DNA of 64,000 nt from Streptomyces cathayae (GTDB lineage: Bacteria > Actinomycetota > Actinomycetes > Streptomycetales > Streptomycetaceae). A model generated the notes under the pieces. That model was not told the origin of the DNA, searched no databases, and worked only from the letters and a program-made list of their open reading frames with translations. The translations under genes and the position numbers were made by a program. Where the stretch lies: positions 4,960,001 through 5,024,000 of the forward strand of contig NZ_CP121682.1 of assembly GCF_029760955.1 (NCBI RefSeq), read 5' to 3'. Shown here piece after piece: positions 37,401 through 45,768 of this stretch (the first letter of the stretch is position 1; every line of letters starts with the position of its first letter).

Positions 37401-37791
37401 TCCCATTCTCGTACATAATTGCGATAGTGAAGTTCACTGGGTTCCGGAGAACGCTCACATGAGCCCCCAGGCCCAGGCTTACGACAGCGGCGCAATGGGG
37501 TCGAGGCCTGGCGTTGCACCGGCGTTGCAGTACTACAAGCCGAACGGTAGCAAGCTGGCGCAGGTCAAGTTCGATGGCTTCGACTCTACGAACGGCGTGC
37601 TGATCGACCGAAAGCTCAGCGTGACGCATCGCAACAAGACGTACCAGCAAGCCCTCAATCAGTCCCAGGCACTGGAGCAAAATGGGTACTCAGGCAGGTG
37701 GGAAGTGCCCAACGCTACAGAAGCTAGACGGGCTCGCAAGCTACTCGGCGATCTCCTAATCACCAACATCAGAGTGAGGATTGTCCCCTAA
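34438..37791 (+). CDS. Rhs polymorphic toxin: Rhs core, ricin lectin, Hint, REase-fold toxin (5' truncated)
   Basis: 1117 residues from the first ATG, but codons upstream to the IS end (QTADYQPTD) fit the same protein, so the N-terminus is lost. Order: YD/Rhs repeats; a ricin-B lectin (GLCMDLSGGSTTAGTAIQIY ... QIWKPAS) inserted in the repeats; Rhs core end GLTHLGAREYDPATGRFISA with GYSYANNNPVTHADPSG; an Ala/Lys coiled coil; a Hint autoprotease starting at Cys in GGGCTKDDNSFTPDTKV and ending APILVHNC; and a toxin tail. The tail has VKFDGFDSTNGVLIDRKLS (Asp and DxK of a PD-(D/E)XK nuclease) and NQSQAL, fitting Tox-REase-5. The gene overlaps the next start by one base. Confidence 0.88.
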   Translation: MTTALPPGSTAGLTAEGFVTQYKYTYKYNSDGQLETYTTPAAGGLDAEDVITRYNRAGLPVSVSGKDWYAAEAAYSPYGQVLRSTTGEQGHRLWQENTFDESTGELLTGRLVRENATDQTVVPGSEVSKRSYAYDPSGNVLSVADRMGPVTDQQCFTYDVLGQLKEAWTTPGGSACTASGKTTAEPVYSDGKVNVSSANSGYWQSYDYDALGNRTRKTVHKADPTFTSGVRDTKGDVVSDYLYGTGETEKNDQPHTLTSYTTTSKTATNATVTTRSTQTYDAAGQMESRSTGGDTAQTMTWTWDGKVESVTGFGTDGSGAWTGVGGLCMDLSGGSTTAGTAIQIYVCNGNKSQQFRLKATDTDDNGTVEDATIGQLVVGGQCLQPSGATAGSAVLIQACDKAAATQRWQTLSTGQVKYVTGTSTNLCLAAPASTVGTDLTLAACNSTVAGQIWKPASKTTYVYDAMGNRLLERTSAGAVLNLPDTKVSLTTAGKARYVERTYAGIGGPSVTRFREGANNTAGVSEHLFAQAADLNGTPLAEVRLDGGMQVRVQKRDPWGEDRAVGMTMRTHTGFHTGDDDVETGLTHLGAREYDPATGRFISADPVLDDSDPLQANGYSYANNNPVTHADPSGLTSSASSFDASIAALDAKIAEYQKTLNRSIGDVILATGWAVFKEFVGWNDVVGCFTQGDLWACGSLLIDAVPATSFFSKGKKMWGAFKATKRAVEAWRTAKKAAEIGMKSAKAARAALVKAKKAAEAAAAEAKRKSREAAKRAAEAAKKKSHTGSKGARGNPVQVQARTTAQSKGSVGGGKVENKSGGSRNGSGKEDSGGSSGGGGGGCTKDDNSFTPDTKVLMADGTTKAIKDVKAGDKVLATDPETGETTAQTVTAEILGKGVKHLVKVTIDTDGKKGSKTAEVTATDKHPFWVPELDDWIDATDLKSGQWLRTSAGTLVQITAVERRTALDATVHNLTVSMLHTYYVLAGAAPILVHNCDSEVHWVPENAHMSPQAQAYDSGAMGSRPGVAPALQYYKPNGSKLAQVKFDGFDSTNGVLIDRKLSVTHRNKTYQQALNQSQALEQNGYSGRWEVPNATEARRARKLLGDLLITNIRVRIVP

Positions 37792-38051
37792 TGGAACTCG
37801 CCCACGTCCTGGCGCGTGCCTTCTCAAGTGTGGCCGTGTCCATCGACCTGGCCGACGATGACGACATTGATCCGGACATCGCTACGGACATCATCGAACC
37901 GGCTGCCGCGCTGTTCAAGGAGCTCTCAGAGGATGACCGCCGGGCGTTGGCCGCGATCATCGTCGAGGTCTCCGAGCTGGAGAGCGATCCGGTTCGAAAG
38001 AGGTCGATGCTGAACCTGCCGGAAGAGATCGGTCTCCTCGAAGAGGAGTGA
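37791..38051 (+). CDS. Candidate immunity protein of the Rhs toxin
   Basis: 86 residues, strongly acidic (DLADDDDIDPDI, EELEE at the end), helical, without signal peptide. Its ATG shares the last base of the Rhs stop codon, so it is translationally coupled to the toxin. Small acidic proteins directly after a polymorphic toxin tail are normally its inhibitor. No known immunity family was recognised. Confidence 0.65.
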   Translation: MELAHVLARAFSSVAVSIDLADDDDIDPDIATDIIEPAAALFKELSEDDRRALAAIIVEVSELESDPVRKRSMLNLPEEIGLLEEE

Positions 38052-38114
38052 CTCCTGACGGCCCCCTTCAGCCCCCAGATCGGACTAGGGTTCAACCTCC
38101 GGTTAGCGACTGAA

Positions 38115-38149
38115 AAAAGCCTCGCCCACTGTCTGTGGGTGAGGCTTTT
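38115..38149 (+). terminator. Terminator after toxin/immunity pair
   Basis: 15-bp stem (one G-T pair) with arms 38115-38129 and 38135-38149 and a 5-base loop. It begins with AAAA and ends with TTTT, so it can work on both strands. It lies 64 bases after the immunity gene. Confidence 0.9.
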
Positions 38150-38180
38150 CTGCAGTCTGACGGCAACGGTGACAGCAACG

Positions 38181-38573
38181 TCAGCGGACGACCGGTGCGG
38201 TGGGTGGGTCTTCAGGGGCGTCGTTGTCCGGACCGAGAGCATCGCCCAGGGTATTGATGGCTTGGCGTTGGAGGCGGAGCCGTACGTGGGCGTAGACGTC
38301 GGCGGTGACGTCGATGTGGGCGTGACCCAATAGCTCCTTGAGCACGACGAGTTTGACGCCCTGTTCCAGGAGCAGGGTGGCGGTCGAGTGGCGGAGGTCG
38401 TGGAAGCGGATGCGTCGGAGTCCGGCCCGATCGAGGAAGCTGCGGAAGCGGCGGGTGAGGTTGGCAGGGTCGAGAGGCCGTCCACTCGGCGTGGTGAAGA
38501 CGATTCCGCTGTCTCTCGCTCCTTGCCCCAAAGTCTTTGCGTGAAGTGGATCGGTCCGGTTCGAGCGCCTCAC
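38181..38573 (-). pseudogene. Tyrosine recombinase (integrase), C-terminal remnant
   Basis: 130 residues of the catalytic half of a phage/ICE-type integrase: IRFHDLRHSTATLLLEQG (catalytic Arg), LKELLGHAHIDVTADVYAHV (His and the nucleophile Tyr). The N-terminal arm-binding and core-binding domains and the first catalytic Arg are missing. The upstream DNA (38574-39002) contains no continuation, so it is a relic of an integrated element. Confidence 0.8.
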
Positions 38574-39002
38574 CCGTGACGTGGCGTCATGTCCCGGCCG
38601 GGGTGGATGGCAGTGCAGGCGCGATGCCGGTGATCATGTGGTTGTCGAGACCCATGAGAACCGAGCGGGACCGTGCCTGCCCCTGCACTGTCTCCCACGC
38701 CTGCCATACTGGACCACCTGGCCCGTGCGGAAGTCGCCGTCCCCGTCGTGGACGCCGTGAAGCTGCACCACTGTCTGGCCCTCGTACCCGATGGGGCGGC
38801 TCCTGTTTCCGCCGACGGTCACGGTGGCGTTTCGTTGTCCGGTTTCCTCACGGACGGCCCGACGTGGCTCTCGGGACCGTCGTTTCACCGGCTCTTGTGC
38901 ATCCCGCCGGAAACACCCGGCCCGAGCGGTCCTTCTCGTGACGGTCGTCGGGTTCTCCGTGGGGTGGGGGCAGGGGGGTTGTCCCGGCTGTTCGTCGGTC
39001 GG
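38574..39002. other. Gene-free stretch upstream of integrase remnant
   Basis: 429 bases. Frames on both strands are short or Arg-rich, with no start signals. The lost 5' part of the integrase is not recognisable here. Confidence 0.45.
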
Positions 39003-40022
39003 TCAGGTGCCGTGGCACTGCCCGTACGGGCGGTCCGAGCCGCACCAGCAGGGGGCCGACCGCTGCGGGGGCCAGGGTACGGCCCGGCCGCGGGCGGCCA
39101 GGGTGGTGGCGTACTGGGGGAGGAGGCCGGTGTCGTCGGGGGTGGTGGCCTCGGAGGCGGCGAAGGCCTCGTAGGAGGGGACGGTGCCGGTGACGACGCC
39201 CAGGTTGAGGGTGCCGGAGGCGGCGAGTTCGCGCAGGGCCGTCTCTATCGTGGCCAGGTGCTCCTGGTGGGAGGGGTACTCGGCGGTGAGGGAGGGGTAC
39301 GCCTGAAGGAGCTCGGCCAGTTCCGGGGCCGGCCAGTGCAGGATCGCCACCGGGAAGGGCCGGGACAGGGCGGTGCGGTAGGCGCCCAGTTCCGCGCGGA
39401 GGCGGGAGATCTCCGCCTCCAGCTCCGCCGGGTTCTCCGAGCCCAGGGACCAGACGCGCTTCGGGTCGTGGAGTTCGTCCAGGGTGACGGGCAGGCTGTG
39501 GACGGTGTCGGCGAGGGCGTCCCACTCGTCGTGCGGGACGCCCAGCATGCGGCGGACCCGGTGGCGGCCGAAGAGGAGCGGGTGGGTGGGGGCCGGGGGC
39601 TCCGGGACGTCGGTCAGCAGGAGGCGGACCGCCTCCGTCAACGTCTCGTGCGCCGCCTCGAGTTCGTCGTGCGTCTCCAGGGACTCCGCGACGACCACCC
39701 AGGGGGCGGGGTCGCGCGGGGCCGCGGTGCGGATGCCGTCGATGATCGCGCGGGCCTCCGCCTCGTGGCCGTACTCCCACAGGTTCGAGGCCTTCAGAGC
39801 GCGGACCAGGTGCGGGTTCTCCAGCCCCGCCTCCCCGGTGCCGGAGGCCAGCAGGCGGTCGTAGAGGGCGGCCGCGGCAAAGCGGTCGCCGGAGAGTTCC
39901 AGATGGGCGGCGGCCCGCAGCAGCAGGCTTTCGGCGTCCTCGGGATACAGGCCGGCGGTCCGCTCCAGGCGGGCCGCTTCGGCGGTGTGGTCGACGTTTT
40001 CGGCGGGCGTGTCGGGGCGCAT
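39003..40022 (-). CDS. SEC-C motif protein with TPR-like N-terminus
   Basis: 339 residues from ATG 40022. The N-terminal third is helical and TPR-like (LERTAGLYPEDAESLLLRAA, then AAALYDRLLASGTGEAGLEN). The C-terminus is a SEC-C zinc-binding motif, CWCGSDRPYGQCHG. SEC-C modules occur in SecA and in many unlinked proteins, where they bind zinc and may contact ribosomes or partners. Function unknown. Confidence 0.8.
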   Translation of the reverse strand: MRPDTPAENVDHTAEAARLERTAGLYPEDAESLLLRAAAHLELSGDRFAAAALYDRLLASGTGEAGLENPHLVRALKASNLWEYGHEAEARAIIDGIRTAAPRDPAPWVVVAESLETHDELEAAHETLTEAVRLLLTDVPEPPAPTHPLLFGRHRVRRMLGVPHDEWDALADTVHSLPVTLDELHDPKRVWSLGSENPAELEAEISRLRAELGAYRTALSRPFPVAILHWPAPELAELLQAYPSLTAEYPSHQEHLATIETALRELAASGTLNLGVVTGTVPSYEAFAASEATTPDDTGLLPQYATTLAARGRAVPWPPQRSAPCWCGSDRPYGQCHGT

Positions 40023-40380
40023 GGGTGACACCGTACTGCCGACGGGTGACGGAGAAGAGACCGCCGCAGGTCGGCGACCTTCCCGAGGGGGGACCAGGAC
40101 TCCTGTACGCAAGGCGTGGTGCGGAGGAGCGCGGGGCCGGTGCCCGTTCCGCTTCGGGAGGTCACGCCGCCACTTCTTTGATCGTTTTGAAAGGGTTCAA
40201 TTCTTCTTCCCCTGGCCGGATAGGGCCTCCTGTAGCGCTTCCATCGTTTACTCGACGGGTGTAGGGAAAGGCCGTGCAGGCTTATTGACGAGTGTCTCGC
40301 GCCTCCTTTGCGTTCGCGTGAATCGATTCATCATCGATTGATCCTCTACGACTCACCCTCTCTCCCTCTATGGAGCCGCT
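40023..40380. promoter_or_regulatory. Promoter region of the GH78 gene
   Basis: 358 bases, AT-richer than the neighbours from about 40170 on. Contains the palindrome at 40319-40330 and a weaker inverted repeat TTGAA-AGGG-TTCAA at 40187-40200. A short GGAG precedes the GTG start. Confidence 0.55.
40319..40330. promoter_or_regulatory. LacI-type operator candidate
   Basis: TGAATCGATTCA, a perfect 12-bp palindrome with the central CG typical of LacI-family operators, 51 bases upstream of the rhamnosidase start. No LacI gene is in the window. Sugar-dependent control of the rhamnosidase is the natural reading. Confidence 0.6.
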
Positions 40381-43300
40381 GTGATCAGTAGAAGGAACAT
40401 CCTCGCGGGCGCCGTGGCCACGGCGGGCGTCGTGGCCACGGGAGCGGCGCCGGCGGTGGCCGCGTCCTCCGCTGCGGGCAAGGGGGGAAGCGTGTTACGC
40501 GTGGCGTCCCCGACCGTCGAGTACGTGCGCCACCCCCTGGGGCTGGACGTGGCCCGGCCGCGCCTGAGCTGGCCGTTGACCGCGGCCGCCGCGGGGCAGC
40601 GGCAGAGCGCCTACCAGGTGCGCGTCGCGTCGAGCGCCGCCCGCCTGTCCCGTCCGGACGTGTGGGACAGCGGCAAGGTCGCCTCGGCCGAGTCCGTCCT
40701 CGTCCCCTACGACGGACCCCGGCTCGAGCCGCGTACGCGCTACCACTGGTCGGTGCGCGTCTGGGACGCCGAGGGAGCCGTCTCGCCGTGGAGCGCGCCG
40801 GCCTGGTGGGAGACCGGCCTGATGGACGAGGCCGAGTGGTCCGCGCGGTGGATATCCGCTCCGGCCTCCCTCACGGAAGCGCCCTCCCTGGAGGGCAGTT
40901 CGTGGATCTGGTTCCCCGAGGGCGAACCGACGCAGAGCGTCCCGGCTGAGACCCGGTGGTTCCGCCTCTCCGTCGACCTCCCGGACGCGGTCACCGCGGC
41001 CACGCTGGTGCTCAGTGCGGACGACCTCTACGTCGCCTCCGTCAACGGCACCGAGGTGGCGAGCACCGCCACGGACCAGGACGAGTCGAGATGGCGCCGC
41101 CCGGACGTCATCGACGTCCTCGCGCACCTACGCTCCGGCACGAACGTCCTGGCCGTCTCCGCGACCAACCGCACGGTCGGCCCCGCCGGCCTCATCGGCG
41201 TGCTCGCCCTCACCACGGCCTCCGGCGAGCGCAGGATCATCACCGACGGCGCCTGGAAGACCACCGACCGGGAACCGGCCGACGGCTGGCGCGGACAGGA
41301 CTTCGACGACACCGGCTGGCAGGCCGCCAAGGTGGCCGCCGCCTGGGGCGCCGGGCCGTGGGGCGAGATCGAGCCGGTGCTGTTCGCGGCCCACCAGCTC
41401 CGCCACGAGTTCAGGCTGCCGCGCAAGAAGGTCGCCCGCGCCCGCCTGTACGCCACGGCCCTCGGCGTGTACGAGGCCCACCTCAACGGCAGGCGGGTAG
41501 GGCGCGATGAGCTGGCCCCCGGCTGGACCGACTACGCCAAGCGCGTGCAGTACCAGACCTACGACGTCACCGACGCGCTCCGCCCGGGAGCCAACGCCCT
41601 CGGCGCCCACCTCGCCCCCGGCTGGTACGCGGGCAACATCTGCTGGTTCGGACCGCACCAGTACGGGAGACACCCGGCGCTGCTCGCGCAGTTGGAGGTC
41701 GAGTACGCCGACGGGACGAGCGAGCGCGTCACCACCGGACCGGACTGGCGTGCGGCCCCGGGGCCGATCGTCTCCGCCGACCTGCTGGCGGGCGAGACCT
41801 ACGACGCCCGCAGGGAGACGGCCGGGTGGACCTCGCCCGGATTCGACGCCGGAACGTGGCTCCCGGTGCGTGACGCCAAGACCGATGCCGACACAGGCGC
41901 CGACGTCACCGTCCCGCCGCGGATCGTCGCGCAGGTGGACGGCCCCGTACGCGTCGAGCGGGAACTCCGCACCCGGAAGGTCACCGAACCCGAGCCGGGC
42001 GTCTTCCTCTTCGACCTGGGCCAGAACATGGTCGGCTCGGTACGGCTGCGCGTGTCGGGCGCGGCGGGGACCGCGGTGCGGCTGCGGCACGGCGAGGTCC
42101 TCAACCCCGACGGCACCCTCTACACCGCCAACCTGCGCTCGGCCGCGGCGACGGACACGTACATCCTCAAGGGGGCCGGCACGGAGGTCTACGAGCCGCG
42201 CTTCACCTTCCACGGCTTCCGCTACGTCGAGGTGACCGGATTCCCCGGCACACCGTCAGCGTCGGCCGTCACCGGGCGGGTCATGCACACCTCCGCACCC
42301 TTCACGCTCACCTTCGAGACCGACGTGCCGATGCTCGACCAGCTGCACCGCAACATCACCTGGGGCCAGCGCGGCAACTTCCTCTCCGTCCCCACCGACA
42401 CACCGGCCCGCGACGAACGACTGGGCTGGACCGGCGACATCAACGTCTTCGCGCCCACCGCCACCTACACGATGGAGTCCGCCCGCTTCCTCACCAAGTG
42501 GCTGGTCGACCTGCGCGACGCACAGGCCGCCGACGGCGCGTTCACGGACGTGGCCCCGACCGTCGGCGACCTCGGCAAGGGCACCGCGGGCTGGGGGGAC
42601 GCGGGGGTCACGGTCCCGTGGGCCCTGTACCGGACGTACGGCGACCGGCAGGTCCTCGAGGACGCCTGGCCGTCCGTCCGGGCCTGGCTGCGTCACCTGG
42701 AGCAGAACAGCACCGGCCTGCTGCGCCCGGCCGCGGGATACGGCGACTGGCTGAACGTGTCCGACGAGACGCCCAAGGACGTCATCGCCACCGCCTACTT
42801 CGCGCACAGCGCCGACCTCGCGGCCCGCATCGCGACGGAACTGGGGGAGGACCCCGCCCCCTACGCCGACCTCCACGCACGCGTCCGCACGGCGTTCCGG
42901 GCGGCGTACGTGAGCGCCGACGGCCGGGTGAAGGGCGACACCCAGACCGCCTACGTCCTCGCCCTGGCCATGCACCTGGTCCCGGACGCCCTGCGCGAGG
43001 CCGCCGCCGACCGGCTCGTCGCCCTCCTCGAAGCCAGGGACTGGCACCTGTCGACCGGATTCCTCGGCACCCCGCTCCTGCTGCCCGTCCTCACCGACAC
43101 CGGCCACACCGAGGTCGCCTACCGGCTGCTGCACCGGCGCACCTACCCGAGCTGGGGTTTCCAGATGGACAAGGGAGCCACCACCATGTGGGAGCGCTGG
43201 GACTCCATCCGGCCCGACGGCGGCTTCCAGACCCCGGGCATGAACTCCTTCAACCACTACGCCTACGGCTCCGTGGGGGAGTGGATGTACGCCAACATCG

Positions 43301-43602
43301 CCGGCATCGCCCCGGGCCGGGCGGGCTACCGGCAGATCGTCATCCGCCCGCGCCCGGGCGGCGAGGTCACCTCCGCCCGGGCCACCTTCACCTCCCTCTA
43401 CGGCCCGGTGTCCACCGCCTGGGAACAACGGTCCGGCCGCTTCCGGCTGTCGTGCGGCGTACCGGCCAACACCACCGCCGAGGTGTGGATCCCGACGGAC
43501 GACCCCGACCGCGTCACGCACACCCACGGAACCTTCGTGCGCGCGGAGAACGGCTTCGCCGTCTTCGAGGTGGGCTCGGGGAACCACCGGTTCACCGTGT
43601 GA
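40381..43602 (+). CDS. Secreted GH78 alpha-L-rhamnosidase
   Basis: 1073 residues from GTG 40381. Tat signal (ISRRNILAGAVATAGVVATG). Architecture of bacterial rhamnosidases: N-terminal beta domain (VRHPLGLDVARPRLSWPL, then RVWDAEGAVSPWSAPAWWET), a Bac_rhamnosid_N-type jelly roll (LYATALGVYEAHLNGRRVG), a concanavalin-like domain (FDLGQNMVGSVRLRVSG), the (alpha/alpha)6 barrel with DERLGWTGDIN and the later MWERWDSIRPDGGFQ and NSFNHYAYGSVGEWMY, and a C-terminal beta domain. Releases alpha-L-rhamnose from plant glycosides or polysaccharides outside the cell. The upstream palindrome suggests LacI-type control. Confidence 0.95.
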   Translation: MISRRNILAGAVATAGVVATGAAPAVAASSAAGKGGSVLRVASPTVEYVRHPLGLDVARPRLSWPLTAAAAGQRQSAYQVRVASSAARLSRPDVWDSGKVASAESVLVPYDGPRLEPRTRYHWSVRVWDAEGAVSPWSAPAWWETGLMDEAEWSARWISAPASLTEAPSLEGSSWIWFPEGEPTQSVPAETRWFRLSVDLPDAVTAATLVLSADDLYVASVNGTEVASTATDQDESRWRRPDVIDVLAHLRSGTNVLAVSATNRTVGPAGLIGVLALTTASGERRIITDGAWKTTDREPADGWRGQDFDDTGWQAAKVAAAWGAGPWGEIEPVLFAAHQLRHEFRLPRKKVARARLYATALGVYEAHLNGRRVGRDELAPGWTDYAKRVQYQTYDVTDALRPGANALGAHLAPGWYAGNICWFGPHQYGRHPALLAQLEVEYADGTSERVTTGPDWRAAPGPIVSADLLAGETYDARRETAGWTSPGFDAGTWLPVRDAKTDADTGADVTVPPRIVAQVDGPVRVERELRTRKVTEPEPGVFLFDLGQNMVGSVRLRVSGAAGTAVRLRHGEVLNPDGTLYTANLRSAAATDTYILKGAGTEVYEPRFTFHGFRYVEVTGFPGTPSASAVTGRVMHTSAPFTLTFETDVPMLDQLHRNITWGQRGNFLSVPTDTPARDERLGWTGDINVFAPTATYTMESARFLTKWLVDLRDAQAADGAFTDVAPTVGDLGKGTAGWGDAGVTVPWALYRTYGDRQVLEDAWPSVRAWLRHLEQNSTGLLRPAAGYGDWLNVSDETPKDVIATAYFAHSADLAARIATELGEDPAPYADLHARVRTAFRAAYVSADGRVKGDTQTAYVLALAMHLVPDALREAAADRLVALLEARDWHLSTGFLGTPLLLPVLTDTGHTEVAYRLLHRRTYPSWGFQMDKGATTMWERWDSIRPDGGFQTPGMNSFNHYAYGSVGEWMYANIAGIAPGRAGYRQIVIRPRPGGEVTSARATFTSLYGPVSTAWEQRSGRFRLSCGVPANTTAEVWIPTDDPDRVTHTHGTFVRAENGFAVFEVGSGNHRFTV

Positions 43603-43704
43603 CGGCGGCATCGTGAGGCGGCCCGGTGCGAGGGGGAACCGTCGTACCGGGCCGGACGTTGAGAGGGTGCCGGGACCGGACCGGTATGAGGGGAGGGGCG
43701 GTCA

Positions 43705-44043
43705 ATGGACCGTGGGTGGCTGGACGTGCGTGCCGCCTTCGCCGTGCCGCTTCCGCTGCTCCCTCTGCTCCAGGTCGTCCTGCTCGTGCTGCCGGCCGCC
43801 GGAGGCCTGTCGGGCCTTTCCGGCACCGTCGCGCTCGCCGCGACCACCGTGGCCGCCGCCACGCTCATCGTGTGCGCCGTCGTCCTCGCGCGCTGCGCGC
43901 CGCCCATGCCGCCCACCCGGGTGCGTACGGCCCTGCGCGACCGTGACCGGCGTACCGCCTTCCTGCCGCAACGCGACCCCGACGCCCGGGGGCGCACCCG
44001 GCCCAGAGCACCCGGGCACGCCCTCCCGGCGACCGCCGCGTAG
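43705..44043 (+). CDS. Small membrane protein upstream of YidC (DUF6412-like)
   Basis: 112 residues with two hydrophobic segments (about 13-34 and 41-64) and a basic, disordered C-terminus. It resembles the short family annotated DUF6412 that commonly precedes a YidC gene in Streptomyces; family name from memory. Function unknown; probably co-transcribed with yidC 120 bases downstream. Confidence 0.7.
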   Translation: MDRGWLDVRAAFAVPLPLLPLLQVVLLVLPAAGGLSGLSGTVALAATTVAAATLIVCAVVLARCAPPMPPTRVRTALRDRDRRTAFLPQRDPDARGRTRPRAPGHALPATAA

Positions 44044-44163
44044 GGCACCGGCCTCCTCGGGTCCGGTTCAGGTTCTCCTCACCACGCGTGACCCTGCGCG
44101 GGTCGTCATGCCGCCGTTCAGTACTTCCGTCCCGGCACGACGAGACCCCCGGAGGGCTCACCC

Positions 44164-44901
44164 ATGTCCGTCTTCGCCAGCCTGGTCGAGCAACTGGCCG
44201 ACCTGCTCCAGCCGTTGTTCGGCCTCTCCGCGGCGGCCGCCGCGATCGTCCTGTTCACCGCGTTCGTACGGCTCCTCGTCCACCCGCTGTCCCGGGCCGC
44301 AGCGCGCGGCCAGCGGGCCAGGGCCGAACTCCAGCCGAGGATCGCCGAGTTGCGGCGCAAGCACGGTCGGAATCCGGAGAAACTGCAGAAGGCCGTACGG
44401 GACCTGCACGCGCGGGAGCGGGTCTCGCCGCTGTCCGGGTGCCTGCCGAGCCTGCTGCAGGTGCCGGCGTTCTTCCTGCTGTACCACCTGTTCTCGAGCG
44501 ACACGGTCGGCGGGCGGCCCAACGGACTGCTCGGCCATGAGCTGTTCACCGCGCCGCTGGGCGGACGCTGGGCCGACGCGCTGGGCGACGGGGGCCCGTG
44601 GGGAGGGCCGGGGCTCGTGTACGCGGGACTGTTCGGCGTCGTCGCGGTCGTCGCCCTCTTCGGCTACCGGCTCACCAAGCGGTCGATGGCGGCGAACGCG
44701 GCGCTGTCCGGGGGCTTTGGCGCGTCGGGGACGGGCGGCGCGGTGGAGCAGCTGCCGGGGATGGGCGCGGTGACCAGGGTGATGCCGTTCATGTCGTTCT
44801 TCACCCTGGTCACCGTGGCCGTGGTACCACTGGCCGCCGCGCTGTACATCGCCACCAGTACGGCGTGGGGCGTGGTGGAGCGAGCCGTCCTGTACCGGTG
44901 A
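44164..44901 (+). CDS. yidC: YidC/Oxa1-family membrane protein insertase
   Basis: 245 residues, start ATG 44164 with GGAGG nearby. Five membrane segments in the Oxa1 pattern, a positive cytoplasmic loop (AAARGQRARAELQPRIAELR), the conserved LQVPAFFLLYHLF and a final TM pair (MPFMSFFTLVTVAVVPLAAA). It inserts membrane proteins with or without SecYEG. This is a shorter, secondary YidC, not the dnaA-region copy. Confidence 0.9.
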   Translation: MSVFASLVEQLADLLQPLFGLSAAAAAIVLFTAFVRLLVHPLSRAAARGQRARAELQPRIAELRRKHGRNPEKLQKAVRDLHARERVSPLSGCLPSLLQVPAFFLLYHLFSSDTVGGRPNGLLGHELFTAPLGGRWADALGDGGPWGGPGLVYAGLFGVVAVVALFGYRLTKRSMAANAALSGGFGASGTGGAVEQLPGMGAVTRVMPFMSFFTLVTVAVVPLAAALYIATSTAWGVVERAVLYR

Positions 44902-45127
44902 CACGCCCCGACCCTGGTCAGGGCCGGGGCGCCAGGACGAGGAGCGGGTGTGGGCGGGCGGGAGGCTCCGGGACGTCGGCCGGTCGGCTGCCCATGAGGG
45001 CCGGCCGGGTGGCCGGGCGCTGCTCCATATGCGCCGCCCACCTCGCGCGGGGGCACGTCTTTCACACAATGGCTGAAACGATAGATTTTCGTGCGAATGT
45101 CCCTTGTTGCTCGTGAGAGGAGACCGT

Positions 45128-45682
45128 GTGGATGTCGGGCTGATCAACGGCCTCCCCAGCCATCCCCTCTTCGTTCACGGCGCAGCGGTGCTGGTCCCGT
45201 TGACGGCGTTGGCGCTCGTGGTCTGTGCGCTGTGGTTTTCGGCGGCGCGCAGGCTCAGCTGGGTGCTGCCGGTCATGGGGCTGGTCACTCTTGCCCTGGT
45301 GGTGCTGACCACCGAATCCGGCGAGTGGCTGGAGGAACGGGTGCGGGAGAGCGCGCTGGTGGAAGAGCACGCCGAGATGGGGTCCGGTCTCACTCCGTGG
45401 GCGATCGCCCTGTTCGTGCTGACGGTCGCCGTCTGGCTGCTCGGACGCGGCGGCCTCCGCCGGGAACGAGACCGCAGCGGGGAGGCCGGCAGTCCCGCCG
45501 GGGGCGGGGCGTCCGCCGTGGCACGGACGGCTTCTTCTGTTCCGGTGCGCGTCGTGGTGCTGGTGATCGCCCTGGTCGTGGCCGTCGGCGCGGTCATCCA
45601 GGTGTACCGGATCGGTGACTCGGGTGCGAAGGCGGCCTGGCAGGACCGTTTCTCGACGAGCCGGTCCGGCGCCGGGCGGTGA
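45128..45682 (+). CDS. DUF2231-like membrane protein
   Basis: 184 residues; GTG 45128 is preferred because GAGAGGAG precedes it. Begins with INGLPSHPLFVHGAAVLVPL, the conserved His-containing first helix of DUF2231 proteins, and has four membrane spans. Members are thought to be heme- or redox-linked membrane proteins, without proof. Converges on the ferritin-like gene. Confidence 0.8.
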   Translation: MDVGLINGLPSHPLFVHGAAVLVPLTALALVVCALWFSAARRLSWVLPVMGLVTLALVVLTTESGEWLEERVRESALVEEHAEMGSGLTPWAIALFVLTVAVWLLGRGGLRRERDRSGEAGSPAGGGASAVARTASSVPVRVVVLVIALVVAVGAVIQVYRIGDSGAKAAWQDRFSTSRSGAGR

Positions 45683-45689
45683 CGCGCCG

Positions 45690-45734
45690 GAGGCGGTCCG
45701 GCCGGCCTGGGCGAGGCATCGGCCGGACCGCCTC
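45690..45734. terminator. Bidirectional terminator between convergent genes
   Basis: Perfect 15-bp arms 45690-45704 and 45720-45734 with a 15-base loop, and a further outer GACGCG/CGCGTC pair. Serves both the DUF2231-like gene (+) and the ferritin-like gene (-). Confidence 0.85.
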
Positions 45735-45768
45735 GCGTCATGCGTGCGGCCCTCCGGGGGTGGGGCGG

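Noticed and set aside
34393-37680. 1095-codon minus-strand ORF
   Set aside because: Shadow of the Rhs gene; no motif and Arg/Gly/Val-rich composition.
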